Positions 1 to 9,169 are shown, numbered from the stretch's first letter. The stretch is 64,000 nucleotides of DNA from Amycolatopsis mediterranei (GCF_026017845.1 NZ_CP100416.1:4991176-5055175); one strand, 5' to 3'. The notes: a model not told the origin generated them from the letters alone. Made by a program: numbers and translations.

Positions 1-715
1 CCCACGTCACGCGCACGACGTTCTCGGGCCGCGTGACGTAGGACTGCAGCAGCCGCAGCAGGTCCCGTGACTCGGTGACCGACAGGCCTTCGATCCGCTG
101 GGCGAACCCGCCGATGAACAGCCCGCGCTCGCCGGTCACCGGGTGCACCCGCACGACCGGGTGGACGGTCCGGTACTTCCGCGAGACGAACTGGGCCCGC
201 CGGGCCCGCTCCTGCTCGTCCACCGTCTCCGGCGGCTGGACGTAGTCGTAGTCGTTGGTGTGCACCGCCCGCAGCGTGTCGGCGAAGGCGCGCAGCGGTT
301 CCGGCAGGTCCCGGTAGGCCGCGGCGGCGTTCGCGATCAGCGTCTCCCCGCCGTACGGCGGCACCACCAGGCTGCGCAGCGTGCTGGCCTTCGGCGGGTT
401 GAGCACGAAGGTGACGTCGGTGTGCCAGTGGTTGGCGCGGCCCCGCTCGCTGTCGACGGGCAGGATCGTCGGCGCGCCCTCGACGGCGGGCACCGTCGGG
501 TGGGCTTTGGTCAGCTCACCGAAGTGCGCGGCGAACCGCTGCTGGCCCTCGTCGTCGAGCCGGGCATTGCGGAACACCAGTGCCTTGTGCTCGTGCAGGG
601 CGTCGGTCAGGAACGCCACCTGCGTGGCGTCGAGGTCGCCGGCCGGGTCGAAGCCGACGATCTCGGCGCCGATCCTCCCGGTCAGCTTGCGGACGTCGGT
701 GCCGATGGTGGTCAT
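1..715 (-). CDS. TauD/TfdA-family Fe(II)/2-oxoglutarate dioxygenase (3' end beyond window)
   Basis: Translating the minus strand from the ATG at 715 gives an uninterrupted frame to the window edge (about 238 residues). It reads as an alpha-ketoglutarate-dependent dioxygenase of the taurine dioxygenase family: the iron-binding HxD pair is at H98 and D100 in the segment WHTDVTF, followed by the usual PPYGGETLIAN region. Family members split sulfonates or sulfate esters to release sulfite or sulfate. The start overlaps the stop of the flavin monooxygenase by 4 bp (ATGA), so it is the last visible gene of a sulfur-scavenging operon. The distal iron histidine and the 2-oxoglutarate arginine would lie beyond position 1. 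The substrate cannot be read from the sequence. Confidence 0.9.
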   Translation of the reverse strand, partial: MTTIGTDVRKLTGRIGAEIVGFDPAGDLDATQVAFLTDALHEHKALVFRNARLDDEGQQRFAAHFGELTKAHPTVPAVEGAPTILPVDSERGRANHWHTDVTFVLNPPKASTLRSLVVPPYGGETLIANAAAAYRDLPEPLRAFADTLRAVHTNDYDYVQPPETVDEQERARRAQFVSRKYRTVHPVVRVHPVTGERGLFIGGFAQRIEGLSVTESRDLLRLLQSYVTRPENVVRVTW

Positions 716-2025
716 GCGGGCTCCTTCACTCGGTTGCGGTTGACGGGCCGCGCGAGGCCGTAGTGCTCGCGCAAGGTGGTGCCGGAGTACTCGGTGCGGA
801 AGAGCCCGCGCCGCTGCAGTTCCGGGACGACGAGGTCGACGAAGTCGTCGAGCCCGCCGGGCAGGGTGGGCGGCATGACGTTGAAGCCGTCGGCGGCGCC
901 GCCGAGGAACCACGCCTCGAGCTCGTCGGCGACCTGGACCGGGGTGCCGGCGAAGACGCGGTGCCCGCGCCCGCCCGCCAGCCGCTCCAGCAGCTGCCGG
1001 ATGGTCAGGTCCTCGCGCCGGGCCAGGCCGACGACCAGGTCGAACCGGCTCTGTCCGCCCTCGGTGAAGCTGCCGACGTCGGGCAGCGGCCCGTCCAGCG
1101 GGTAGCCGGTGACGTCGTGGTCGAGCATCTTCGACAGCTGCCGCAGCCCGTAGTCCGGGATGATCAGCGCGTTCAGCTCGGCTTCCCGCGCCCGGGCCTC
1201 GGCTTCGGTGCGGCCGAGGATCGGCGAGATCCCGGGCAGGATCTTGAGCTCGTCCGGCGTCCGGCCGTACTTGGCGAGCCGTCCCTTGACGTCGTCGTAG
1301 AACGCCTTGCCCTCGGCGTAGGTCTGCTGCGCGGTGAACACGGCTTCGGCGTGCCGGGCCGCGTACTCCTTGCCGGTCTCCGACGACCCGGCCTGTACGA
1401 GCACCGGGCGCCCCTGCACCGGCCGTTCGATGTTGAGCGGCCCGCGGACCTGGAAGTGGGGTCCGTCGTGCTCGATCGCGCGGATCCGGTCGGTGTCGGC
1501 GTAGACGCCGCCGGCCCGGTCGACGACCGCGGCATCGTCGTCCCAGCTGTCCCAGAGCTTCTTGACGACCTCGACGAACTCCTCGGCCCGGTCGTACCGC
1601 GCGTCGTGCGACGGGCGCTTGGCCAGGTTGAAGTTGCGGGCCTCGTCGATGCCCGCCGAGGTGACGATGTTCCAGCCCGCGCGGCCTCCGGAGAGGTGGT
1701 CGAGCGAGGCGAACTTCCTGGCCAGGTGGTAGGGCTCGTTGTAGGTCGTCGACGCTGTGGCGATCAGTCCGATGTGGACCGTGGACGCGGCGAGCGCCGA
1801 AAGCAGCGTCAGCGGTTCGAAGTGGCTGTGCGAGTTGTGCTTGACGTTGCCCCACAGGGCGACGCCGTCGGCGAGGAAGAGCGAGTCGAGCCTGCCGCGC
1901 TCGGCGGTCCGCGCGATGTCGGCGTAGTGCTGCAGCGTCCGCGCCCGGTGCGGGTCGGTCGAGGGGTGCCGCCACGCGGCTTCGTGGTGGCCGTTCGGCA
2001 TCACGAACGCGTTGAGGTGCATCAT
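712..2025 (-). CDS. NtaA/SnaA/DszA-family FMN-dependent monooxygenase
   Basis: This 437-aa protein is a bacterial luciferase-like flavin monooxygenase. The N-terminal HLNAFVMPNGHHEAAWRHP, the SHFEPLTLLSALAA block and the GGRAGWNIVTS segment are typical of the NtaA/SnaA/DszA/YxeK branch, which uses reduced FMN from a separate reductase to cleave C-S or C-N bonds. The ATG at 2025 is chosen because AAGGAG lies just upstream; a second ATG follows directly, so the protein starts Met-Met. It overlaps the permease stop by 4 bp and the TauD-like start by 4 bp. The neighbouring transporter suggests an organosulfur substrate. No flavin reductase gene lies in the visible operon. Confidence 0.9.
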   Translation of the reverse strand: MMHLNAFVMPNGHHEAAWRHPSTDPHRARTLQHYADIARTAERGRLDSLFLADGVALWGNVKHNSHSHFEPLTLLSALAASTVHIGLIATASTTYNEPYHLARKFASLDHLSGGRAGWNIVTSAGIDEARNFNLAKRPSHDARYDRAEEFVEVVKKLWDSWDDDAAVVDRAGGVYADTDRIRAIEHDGPHFQVRGPLNIERPVQGRPVLVQAGSSETGKEYAARHAEAVFTAQQTYAEGKAFYDDVKGRLAKYGRTPDELKILPGISPILGRTEAEARAREAELNALIIPDYGLRQLSKMLDHDVTGYPLDGPLPDVGSFTEGGQSRFDLVVGLARREDLTIRQLLERLAGGRGHRVFAGTPVQVADELEAWFLGGAADGFNVMPPTLPGGLDDFVDLVVPELQRRGLFRTEYSGTTLREHYGLARPVNRNRVKEPA

Positions 2026-2864
2026 GGCTTCTCCTTGGGACGCCAGGTGGAAAACCGCCGTTCGAGGGCGACGAAACCGGAGTTGACGAGCACGCCGAGC
2101 ACCGAGACCGCGAGGATCCCGGCGTACATCTGCTGGATCTGGAAGTTCACCTGGCTCGTGTTGATCAGGTAGCCGAGCCCGGCCTTGGCGCCGACCATCT
2201 CCGCGGCCACCAGCACGAGGATCGAATAGGACGCCGCCATCCGGATGCCGGTGAACACCGTCGGCACCGCCGAAGGCAGGATCACCTTCCGGAACAGCCG
2301 CGGGCTCGACAGGCCCAGCGAGCGGGCCGCCTTGACCAGCAGCGGGTCGACCGTGTTGACCCCGGCGATCGTGTTGAGCAGCACCGGCCACACGCAGGCG
2401 TAGACCACCAGGCTGACCTTCGACAGCTCGCCGATGCCCAGCAGCAGCGTGAACACCGGCAGCAGCGCCAGCGCGGCGGTGTTGCGGGCGAGCTCCAGCA
2501 GCGGCTGCAGGAACCGCGCCACCGGCCGGTACCAGCCGATCAGCAGCCCGAGGGGTACCGCCACGGCGACGGCCACGGCGAACCCGGCGGCGGATCGCCC
2601 GACGCTGGCCAGCAGGTGGTCGGCGAGCTCACCGTCGAGGGCGAGGTCCCACAGGGCCTGCAGGTCCTCCGACAGCGGCGGCAGGAACGTCCGCGTGCTC
2701 TCGTCGAGGACGAACCGGGGGACGAACTCCCAAAGCGCGACGAACAGCACGACCGCGGCGGACGCGTGCACCGCCCGGATGAGTCTCTTCCGCCACTGCC
2801 GTTGCTTCCGCGGCGGAGTGCTGAGTCCGATGTGGACGGCCGGTGCTTCGAGGGTCGTGGTCAT
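2022..2864 (-). CDS. ABC transporter permease, SsuC/TauC type
   Basis: A 280-aa inner-membrane permease with an N-terminal basic segment, a first membrane helix near residues 30-50 and further hydrophobic helices. The EAA-type cytoplasmic loop for ATPase contact reads KAARSLGLSSPRLFRKVILP. It belongs to the binding-protein-dependent family for sulfonates, taurine and nitrate. It starts at the ATG at 2864, overlapping the ATPase stop by 4 bp, and its own stop overlaps the monooxygenase start. With the ATPase and lipoprotein it forms a complete importer. Specificity is inferred from the adjacent desulfonating enzymes. Confidence 0.92.
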   Translation of the reverse strand: MTTTLEAPAVHIGLSTPPRKQRQWRKRLIRAVHASAAVVLFVALWEFVPRFVLDESTRTFLPPLSEDLQALWDLALDGELADHLLASVGRSAAGFAVAVAVAVPLGLLIGWYRPVARFLQPLLELARNTAALALLPVFTLLLGIGELSKVSLVVYACVWPVLLNTIAGVNTVDPLLVKAARSLGLSSPRLFRKVILPSAVPTVFTGIRMAASYSILVLVAAEMVGAKAGLGYLINTSQVNFQIQQMYAGILAVSVLGVLVNSGFVALERRFSTWRPKEKP

Positions 2865-3634
2865 CGGGCCGCGCTCCGTTCGTGTTCGGCCGCCTTGCGG
2901 ACCTCGTCGTGCAGCAGTTCCCAGAGCCGGTGGCGCTGCCGTCCGAACTCCGGCCCGGAGCGCACGTCGCCGGTGCGGTCGCCGAGGTCGACGTCGACGA
3001 CGGCCTTGAGCCGCCCGGGCCGCGACGTCAGCACCGCGATCCGCTGTCCCAGGTAGACGGCCTCGTCGATGCCGTGGGTGATGAAGACGATCGTCTTGCC
3101 GGTGCGGCGCCAGATCCGCAGCAGCTCCTCCTGCAGCTGCTCGCGGGTCTGCGCGTCGAGCGCGGCGAACGGCTCGTCCATCAGCAGCACGGCCGGGTCG
3201 TAGGCGAGGCTGCGGGCGATCGCGACGCGCTGCTTCATCCCGCCGGAAAGCTCGTGCGGGTAGCGGTCCTCGAAGCCGGACAGCCCGACCAGGGCGAGGT
3301 ATTCGCGGGCCCGCTCGGCCCGCTGCCGCTTTCCGAGCGGCCCGCCTTCGAGGCCGAATTCGACGTTGGCGCGGGCCGTGCGCCACGGGAACAGCGCGTA
3401 CTGCTGGAACACGACCCCGCGGTCGAGGCCGGGGCCGCGCACCGGCTCGCCGTCGATGACCACCTCGCCCGACGTCGGCGTGGTGAGCCCGGCCAGCAGG
3501 TCGAGCAGCGTCGACTTGCCCGAGCCGCTGGGCCCGACCAGCGAGAGGAACGTGCCGTCGGCGATGTCGAGCGAGACGTCGTCGAGGGCGGTCAGCGCGC
3601 CGAAGGTCTTGGTCACCGAGCGGATGCCGATCAC
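2861..3634 (-). CDS. ABC transporter ATP-binding protein, SsuB/TauB type
   Basis: A 257-aa ATPase with Walker A GPSGSGKST, the Q-loop in FQQYALFPW, signature LSGGMKQR, Walker B VLLMDEPFAALD and the H-loop histidine in FITHGIDEA. These are the features of nitrate/sulfonate/taurine importer ATPases. The start is a GTG at 3634, chosen because it overlaps the stop of the binding protein by 4 bp (GTGA) and gives the normal family N-terminus. It powers the permease encoded directly downstream. Confidence 0.93.
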   Translation of the reverse strand: MIGIRSVTKTFGALTALDDVSLDIADGTFLSLVGPSGSGKSTLLDLLAGLTTPTSGEVVIDGEPVRGPGLDRGVVFQQYALFPWRTARANVEFGLEGGPLGKRQRAERAREYLALVGLSGFEDRYPHELSGGMKQRVAIARSLAYDPAVLLMDEPFAALDAQTREQLQEELLRIWRRTGKTIVFITHGIDEAVYLGQRIAVLTSRPGRLKAVVDVDLGDRTGDVRSGPEFGRQRHRLWELLHDEVRKAAEHERSAAR

Positions 3635-4650
3635 TTCGTCACCGCCGGGGCGCCGTCGCGGTAGGGGTTGAACTCGTTGGTGTAGAGCTTCGAAGTGTCG
3701 ATCTTGTCGTGCTTGAGGTAGCCCTCCTGCTTCAGCCACGACTCCCAGCGGGTGTAGTCGGCGTCGGAGATGAGGCCGCCGCGGGTGATGCCGACGCTCT
3801 TCCAGTACTTGAGGGTGTCGGTGCTTTCGTTGCGGCCGCGGGCTTTGATGATCTGCGTGAAGCGGGCGATCACCTCGTCGCGCGGGGTGGTGCGTTCCCA
3901 CTCGATCGCCCGTGCCACCCCGGAGACGAAGATCTTCGCGGTCTCCGGGTACTTCTTGATGAAGTCGGTGCGCAGCACGTACGGCCCGCCGTTGTAGGGC
4001 CCGAACGCGCCGACGTCGGTGAACAGCGGGCGCACGCCGCCGGCCGCGACCGCGTGGTCCTGCAGGATCCCCTGCAGCGCGGCGACGTCGAGCTGACCGT
4101 TGCGCAGGGCCTGTTCGGCGTTCACCGGCGGGATGACGACGAGCTGCACCTGCTTGATCTCGTCGCCGGACAGGCCCTGCCCCTGCAGCCAGGTGTCGAG
4201 CGCGGCTTCGAGGTTCGCCCCGGCGGTGTTGACGCCGACCTTCTTGCCGATCAGGTCGCGGGCGGTCCGGATCGGACTGTCCTCTTTGGCGTAGAAGCCG
4301 ATGAACGCCTTGTCGTCGGAGCCGTAGTAGTTGACGACCGCCTTGACCGGTGCCCCGGCCTCGACGAGCTTGACGACCGCGCCGGTGAAGGCGCCGCCGA
4401 AGTCGGTCTGGTCGGTGGCCGCGGACTGGATGTCCTGCGGGCCGCTGATCGTGTTGCCGACCCACTTCAGCTTGACCGGGCCGAAGTAGCCCAGGTCCTC
4501 GGCGAGTTCGGGCAGGGTGACGGAGTTCGCGCTGCCCTGGTAGCGCAGTTCGAGCTTCTCCGGTTGCCCGGGCGCACCGGTGGCCGTCGCCGAAGCGCAG
4601 CCGGCGAGCAGCGTCACGGCGGCGGCGAACAGGGGCAGGGTTTTCTTCAC
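3631..4650 (-). CDS. Lipoprotein substrate-binding protein of sulfonate-type ABC importer
   Basis: A 339-aa precursor with a short basic N-terminus, a hydrophobic core and the lipobox LLAGC, so it should be a membrane-anchored extracellular lipoprotein. The mature part has the SsuA/TauA/NrtA-like fold pattern (substrate-induced segments around DLIGKKVGVN and a late WLKQEGYLK). It is the first gene of the operon SBP-ATPase-permease-monooxygenase-dioxygenase and follows a recognisable promoter. Substrate is probably an organosulfonate or sulfur heterocycle by context; aliphatic versus aromatic cannot be decided. Confidence 0.9.
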   Translation of the reverse strand: MKKTLPLFAAAVTLLAGCASATATGAPGQPEKLELRYQGSANSVTLPELAEDLGYFGPVKLKWVGNTISGPQDIQSAATDQTDFGGAFTGAVVKLVEAGAPVKAVVNYYGSDDKAFIGFYAKEDSPIRTARDLIGKKVGVNTAGANLEAALDTWLQGQGLSGDEIKQVQLVVIPPVNAEQALRNGQLDVAALQGILQDHAVAAGGVRPLFTDVGAFGPYNGGPYVLRTDFIKKYPETAKIFVSGVARAIEWERTTPRDEVIARFTQIIKARGRNESTDTLKYWKSVGITRGGLISDADYTRWESWLKQEGYLKHDKIDTSKLYTNEFNPYRDGAPAVTK

Positions 4651-4691
4651 GGTGGTTTCGTCCGTTCCGGGAGTCGGCGGGGATGTACCCC

Positions 4692-4721
4692 ATTGTTCGC
4701 AGCCGACGAGCGGACGGTCAA
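4692..4721 (-). promoter_or_regulatory. Candidate promoter of the sulfonate-type operon
   Basis: On the minus strand a TTGACC hexamer (4716-4721) is followed after 18 bp by AACAAT (4692-4697), a housekeeping-sigma-like arrangement ending about 40 bp before the lipoprotein start at 4650. The region between the upstream ROK gene and this operon is only 102 bp, so this is the natural site. No clear operator was seen. Confidence 0.5.
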
Positions 4722-4752
4722 TTTTGCGAGTTCGTGAAATAACTCCGCCGGT

Positions 4753-5970
4753 TCACGAGGCTCGCGACAACCCGGTCAGCAGCGGACCGAGCGGGTCTTC
4801 GTAGAGCACGTCCAGGAGCACCGCGCCGCCGGCCGTCGCCAGCTCCGTGCCCGGGAAGCTCGTGCCCACAACGGTTTCCGCCGGATCGGCGCACCGCGCC
4901 CGGTCGCGGACCTCGTCCCGGATGATGGGAAGGCAGCCGGGCACCCGGGTTACACTGCGGTCGACCACCACGAGCACGGCCGGGTTGAGCACTTCGAGCA
5001 GGAGCGCCGCCGCTTGACCGACGAGCCGCGCGCGGTCGTGGAACAACCGTATCGCCGCGGAATGGCCGGATTCGGCGAGCGCGAGCAATTCCGGGAAGTC
5101 CGGGCGCGCGATCAGTCCGTTTTCCGCGGCTTTCCGGCCGAGCGTTCCTTCCGAAACGGCGGCTTCGAGGCAGCCGGTGCGCCCGCAGCGGCATGGCTCG
5201 GTACTGCCGTCGACCGGCAGGTGCGCGACGGCGCCCGCGGCCGATCGCGGTCCGTGGTGCACACCGGCGCCGGTGGCGAACGCCGCGTCGACGACGTTGC
5301 CGGTGAACAGCTGCACGACGCTGTCGCGGGCCCGCGGGTGCCCGAAGAGCCGTTCGGCGTGCACCAGCGCCCGCGCGTGGCCGTCGACCTCCACGGCCAG
5401 CCCGGTGCTGCCGGCCAGCAGGTCGCGCACCGGCACGTTCCGCCAGCCGAGCAGCGGGTGCTCGACGACGGTGCCGGACGCGCGATCGACCCAGCCGCCG
5501 GTGGCGACGCCGAGGCCGAGTGGCTCGCGGTCCGGGGCGTGCCCGAGCACGAGGTCGTCGAGGATCTCGGCGGCGCGCGCGAGCAGGTCTTCGGCGGCCA
5601 GGCCGTCGTGCGGTTCTTCGTGCTGGACCAGCACGTTCCCGCGCAGGTCGAGCAGCGCTACGGTGGCGTGGTGCACGGCCAGGTGCAGCGCGCCGGCGAC
5701 GTGCCGCCCGGTGTCGAGGTCGACCGGCACGTGCGGCCGTCCGACGCGACCGCGCGGTTCGGGCTCGGCGAGCTCGTGCAGGAGCCCGAGCCGGGCCAGC
5801 TCGGCGGTGTGCCCGGTGACCGCGGCCGCAGACAGCCCGGTCCGCCGCGCGATGGTGCTGCGCGCGATCGGTCCTTCGTCGAGGACCGCCCGCAGGACCG
5901 CGCTGGCGCTGGCGCCGCGCCGGGCGCCCCGTGCGTCCGTCCTCTGTGGAACGCCGGCCCGGCTGGTCAT
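4753..5970 (-). CDS. ROK-family transcriptional regulator
   Basis: A 405-aa protein with an N-terminal winged HTH (about residues 20-75, ARRTGLSAAAVTGHTAELARL) and a sugar-kinase-like ROK domain. The ROK zinc site is intact as CRCGRTGCLE, and GVATGGWVD resembles the phosphate-binding segment. Such proteins are usually sugar-responsive repressors (NagC/XylR/Mlc type). The ATG at 5970 was chosen because translation further upstream is not family-like. It sits upstream of the sulfonate operon on the same strand with a 102-bp gap. A sugar regulator next to a sulfur operon is unexpected, so its target may be elsewhere. Confidence 0.88.
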   Translation of the reverse strand: MTSRAGVPQRTDARGARRGASASAVLRAVLDEGPIARSTIARRTGLSAAAVTGHTAELARLGLLHELAEPEPRGRVGRPHVPVDLDTGRHVAGALHLAVHHATVALLDLRGNVLVQHEEPHDGLAAEDLLARAAEILDDLVLGHAPDREPLGLGVATGGWVDRASGTVVEHPLLGWRNVPVRDLLAGSTGLAVEVDGHARALVHAERLFGHPRARDSVVQLFTGNVVDAAFATGAGVHHGPRSAAGAVAHLPVDGSTEPCRCGRTGCLEAAVSEGTLGRKAAENGLIARPDFPELLALAESGHSAAIRLFHDRARLVGQAAALLLEVLNPAVLVVVDRSVTRVPGCLPIIRDEVRDRARCADPAETVVGTSFPGTELATAGGAVLLDVLYEDPLGPLLTGLSRAS

Positions 5971-6041
5971 GGTCCGATCGTCGCAGCTGGACCGGCGCCC
6001 GCCCAGTGCGCCCAGGATGCGGACGGCGAGCGCTCGGTCGG

Positions 6042-7022
6042 CTACCTCGTCGACCGGCTCGGCGCCGGCGGACTCCCTGCGCCGGCGGCCCGCAGGAACC
6101 GCTCGCCCGTCTTCGCCAGTGCCGCCGCGAGCTCCGGCGCGTCGAGCACCTCGAAGTCCACCTCGAGCAGGCCCAGGTACAGTCCCAGCATCGACGCGTT
6201 GTCGGAGCCGACTTCGGCGACGCAGCGGTCCGGGCCTTCGGGGGTGACGCCGACCGCGATCGGCAGCCGGGCTCGCACGTGCTCGACCGGCGCGTGCAGC
6301 CGCACCCGGGCGTGGAACCGCCACGTCGCCGCGCCCACGTTGCGCTGGACGAACTGCGCGACGTCACCCTCCGGCGGCTCGCGCGGGGTAAAACGCGGGC
6401 CGTTCGGCACCTTCGGCGTCATCCGGTCGACGCGGAAGGTGCGCCAGTCGTCGCGGGCGATGTCCCAGGCGACCAGGTACCAGCGGCGCCCCCAGCTGAC
6501 CAGCCGGTGCGGTTCGACATCGCGGCGGCTCGGCGTGCGCTGGTGGCTCGTGTAGTCGAAGCGCAGCCGCTCGCTCGCCCGGATCGCCGTGGCGATCGCG
6601 GTGAGCACGTCCGCGTCGACGGCCGGGCCCTCGCCGGGCACCGCGACCGTCGCGGTCTGCAGCGCCCGCACCCGGTGCCGCAGCCGCGACGGCAGCACCT
6701 GCTCCAGTTTGGCGAGCGCCCGCACCGACGTCTCGCCGATGCCGGCGACGCCCGTCGCGGTCCGCAACCCGACCGCGACGGCCACTGCTTCGTCGTCGTC
6801 CAGCAGCAGCGGCGGGAGCTGCGCGCCCGCGCCGAGGCGGTAGCCGCCCTGGACGCCGGGGGCGGCCTCGACCGGGTAGCCGAGTTCGCGCAGCTTGCCG
6901 ATGTCGGTGCGGACGGTGCGCGCGGTGACGCCCAGCCGGTCGGCCAGGTCGGCGCCGGTCCAGTCGCGCCGCGTTTCGAGCAGCGACAGCAGCCGCAGGA
7001 GGCGGGCGGAGGTCTGCAACAT
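6042..7022 (-). CDS. WYL-domain DeoR-like transcriptional regulator
   Basis: A 326-aa regulator with an N-terminal HTH_11 domain (TGADLADRLGVTARTVRTD), a central WYL domain containing WYLVAWDIARDDWRTFRVDR and a C-terminal WCX-like extension. WYL domains bind ligands such as nucleotides. The start at 7022 is the first ATG giving the family N-terminus MLQTSARLLRLL. It is divergent from the epoxide hydrolase with 62 bp between starts, so the likely target is the hydrolase promoter and its own gene. Confidence 0.88.
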   Translation of the reverse strand: MLQTSARLLRLLSLLETRRDWTGADLADRLGVTARTVRTDIGKLRELGYPVEAAPGVQGGYRLGAGAQLPPLLLDDDEAVAVAVGLRTATGVAGIGETSVRALAKLEQVLPSRLRHRVRALQTATVAVPGEGPAVDADVLTAIATAIRASERLRFDYTSHQRTPSRRDVEPHRLVSWGRRWYLVAWDIARDDWRTFRVDRMTPKVPNGPRFTPREPPEGDVAQFVQRNVGAATWRFHARVRLHAPVEHVRARLPIAVGVTPEGPDRCVAEVGSDNASMLGLYLGLLEVDFEVLDAPELAAALAKTGERFLRAAGAGSPPAPSRSTR

Positions 7023-7084
7023 GGTCCGAGGATCGCACGGATCGCGGAAGGAAGTCTTCCGCAATGGCTCCTAGCGTGCTTCCC

Positions 7085-8212
7085 ATGACGAACGAAATCC
7101 GCCCCTTCCGCATCGACATCCCGCAGGCCGAGCTGGACGACCTGCACGGGCGTCTCACCGACGCCCGGTTCGCCGAGCCCGTGCCCGGCGACGAGCCGGA
7201 CTGGTCCCGCGGCATCCCCACCTCCCGGGTCCGGGAGCTGGCCGGGTACTGGAGCGACGGCTACGACTGGCGCGCCCAGGAAGCGGCGTTGAACGCGTTC
7301 CCGCAGTTCACCACCGAGGTCGACGGCCAGACCATCCACTTCCTGCACGTCCGCTCGGACCGGGCGGACGCGGTCCCGCTGCTGCTCACCCACGGCTACC
7401 CGAGCTCGATCGCGGAATTCCTCGACGTCATCGGCCCGCTGACCGAGCCGGGGCCGGACGCGTTCCACGTCGTCGTCCCGTCGGTGCCCGGGTTCGGGTT
7501 CTCGACGCCGTTGAGCGGCCGCGGCTGGGAGCTGGCCCGCACGACCGACGCGTTCGCCGAGCTGATGACCCGGCTCGGCTACCGCCGGTTCGCCGCGCAG
7601 GGCGGCGACCTCGGCGCGGGCGTCACCGGCCGGCTCGCCGCGCTGTACCCGGACCGCGTCATCGGCACCCACGTCAACAGCGACCGCGGCACGATCGCGC
7701 TGGCCGGCGAGCAGCTGCCGTTGCCGGAGAACCTGTCGGAGACCGAACAGTCCGAATTGGACGCCGCCCGCGAAGCCTGGCGGGCCGGCCGCGGCTACCT
7801 CGACCTCCAGTCGCACAAGCCCGAGACGATCGCGGCCGCGCTCACCGACTCCCCGGTCGGGCAGCTGGCCTGGATCGCGGAGAAGTTCGAGGCGTGGACC
7901 GGCGGGAACGGCATCGATCGCGACCGGCTGCTGACCAACGTCAGTCTCTATTGGTTCACCCGCAGCGGCGCGAGCGCGGCCCGGTTCCTGTACGAGGCGG
8001 CCCACTCGGGACACGGCTGGCTGGCGCCGTCGGACGTCCCGGCGGGCTGGGCGGTGTTCAACAGCTCGCCGGTGGTCCGGCGGATCATGGATCCCGAGGA
8101 GAAGATCGCGCACTGGTCGGACTTCGCTTCCGGCGGCCACTTCGCGGCGATGGAGGAGCCCGAGCTGCTCGTGGCCGACATCCGCACGTTCTTCCGCGGG
8201 CTGCGGTCGTGA
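7085..8212 (+). CDS. Epoxide hydrolase (EHN-domain alpha/beta hydrolase)
   Basis: A 375-aa alpha/beta hydrolase with the N-terminal epoxide hydrolase lid domain (FRIDIPQAELDDLHGRL), oxyanion region HGYPSS, and the nucleophile Asp in GGDLGAG. These hydrolases open epoxides to diols through an aspartyl ester. The ATG at 7085 is preferred over an upstream in-frame ATG at 7064 because it gives the family start MTNEIRPF. It overlaps the next gene by 4 bp and is divergent from a WYL regulator. A paralogue with closely similar sequence is at 36643-37773. Confidence 0.9.
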   Translation: MTNEIRPFRIDIPQAELDDLHGRLTDARFAEPVPGDEPDWSRGIPTSRVRELAGYWSDGYDWRAQEAALNAFPQFTTEVDGQTIHFLHVRSDRADAVPLLLTHGYPSSIAEFLDVIGPLTEPGPDAFHVVVPSVPGFGFSTPLSGRGWELARTTDAFAELMTRLGYRRFAAQGGDLGAGVTGRLAALYPDRVIGTHVNSDRGTIALAGEQLPLPENLSETEQSELDAAREAWRAGRGYLDLQSHKPETIAAALTDSPVGQLAWIAEKFEAWTGGNGIDRDRLLTNVSLYWFTRSGASAARFLYEAAHSGHGWLAPSDVPAGWAVFNSSPVVRRIMDPEEKIAHWSDFASGGHFAAMEEPELLVADIRTFFRGLRS

Positions 8213-9063
8213 ACGTCCGGGCGCTCAACCGGGCGCTGCTCGCGCGGCAGCACCTCCTCGAGCGGACGTCGCAGCCGGTCGCCACGATGCTCGGGAACCT
8301 CGTCGGGATGCAGGCACAGGCCCCGCTCGCGCCGTACGTCGGGCTGTGGACGCGGATCTCGGGCTTCCGGCCGGAGGAACTGGCCGCGCTGATCACCGGG
8401 CGGGCCGCCGTGCGCGGGTCGCTGATGCGGGGGACGGTCCACCTCGTCCTCGCCGAGGACGCGCGGATCCTGCGGCCGCTGATCCAGCCCGTCGTGGCGA
8501 GCGGCTACACCGGCCACTTCGGCCGCCGCATCGGCGACGCCGACCTCGGCGCGGTGGCGGCCGCCGGGCGGGCGTGGCTCGAGGAACGGCCGCGCACCCG
8601 GCGGCAGCTGCGGGAGCTCCTCACCGAACGCTGGCCGGACCACGATGCCGAAGCGCTCTCGTACGCGGTCGGCTACTTCGTCCCGACGGCCCAGCTCCCG
8701 CCCCGCGGCGTCTGGGGCTCGACCGGCCCGGCCGTGCTCACCACCCTGGACGGCTGGACCCCCCCGGCGCCGGCGCGGTTCCTGCCGGAGTACGACAACG
8801 TCCTGCTGTCGCACGCGGACCGGACCCGGGTGCTCCCGCCCGGCCGGCGGGTCCCGCTGCCGCCCGGCAACGGCGCTTCGCGGGGAACGCTGCTGGTGGA
8901 CGGCTTCTATCGCGCGGACTGGCGGCTGCACGGAACGAGCCTGGAGATCACGCCGCTCGACCGGCTCACGGCGGGGGAGCGGGCGGAGATCGAGGAGGAG
9001 GCCGCGCGGCTGCTGGAGTTCCTCGGCGCGGGGGAGCGGTCGGTCCGGATCACCGGAGACTGA
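8209..9063 (+). CDS. Winged-helix DNA-binding domain protein (HTH_42/AlkX-like)
   Basis: A 284-aa protein of the HTH_42 family, recognised from LNRALLARQHLLER at the start, GLWTRISGF, RGSLMRGTVHLV and the late LPEYDNVLLSHADR. The family includes winged-helix proteins related to YcaQ-type DNA interstrand-crosslink glycosylases, but many actinobacterial members have no known role. The GTG start at 8209 overlaps the epoxide hydrolase stop by 4 bp (GTGA), so they are translationally coupled. A repair link to epoxide damage is only an inference from this pairing. Confidence 0.82.
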   Translation: MNVRALNRALLARQHLLERTSQPVATMLGNLVGMQAQAPLAPYVGLWTRISGFRPEELAALITGRAAVRGSLMRGTVHLVLAEDARILRPLIQPVVASGYTGHFGRRIGDADLGAVAAAGRAWLEERPRTRRQLRELLTERWPDHDAEALSYAVGYFVPTAQLPPRGVWGSTGPAVLTTLDGWTPPAPARFLPEYDNVLLSHADRTRVLPPGRRVPLPPGNGASRGTLLVDGFYRADWRLHGTSLEITPLDRLTAGERAEIEEEAARLLEFLGAGERSVRITGD

Positions 9064-9169
9064 CCCGTCTGGTTCGCCGGGGCTGGCCACGGGGTGCTCG
9101 CGAAGCCTGGCCGGTCCGGTTTGCCGAAAGCCGGCCGCCGGACCCCCGCGCTAGGCAAGAATCGTCGGC

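Noticed and set aside
580..2172. Plus-strand 530-codon frame across the flavin monooxygenase
   Set aside because: Low-complexity shadow of the minus-strand gene; no ribosome site and no domain.
9113..9144. GGTCCGG...CCGGACC inverted repeat before the SARP gene
   Set aside because: Arms of only 7 GC-rich bp with an 18-nt loop are expected by chance in this composition.
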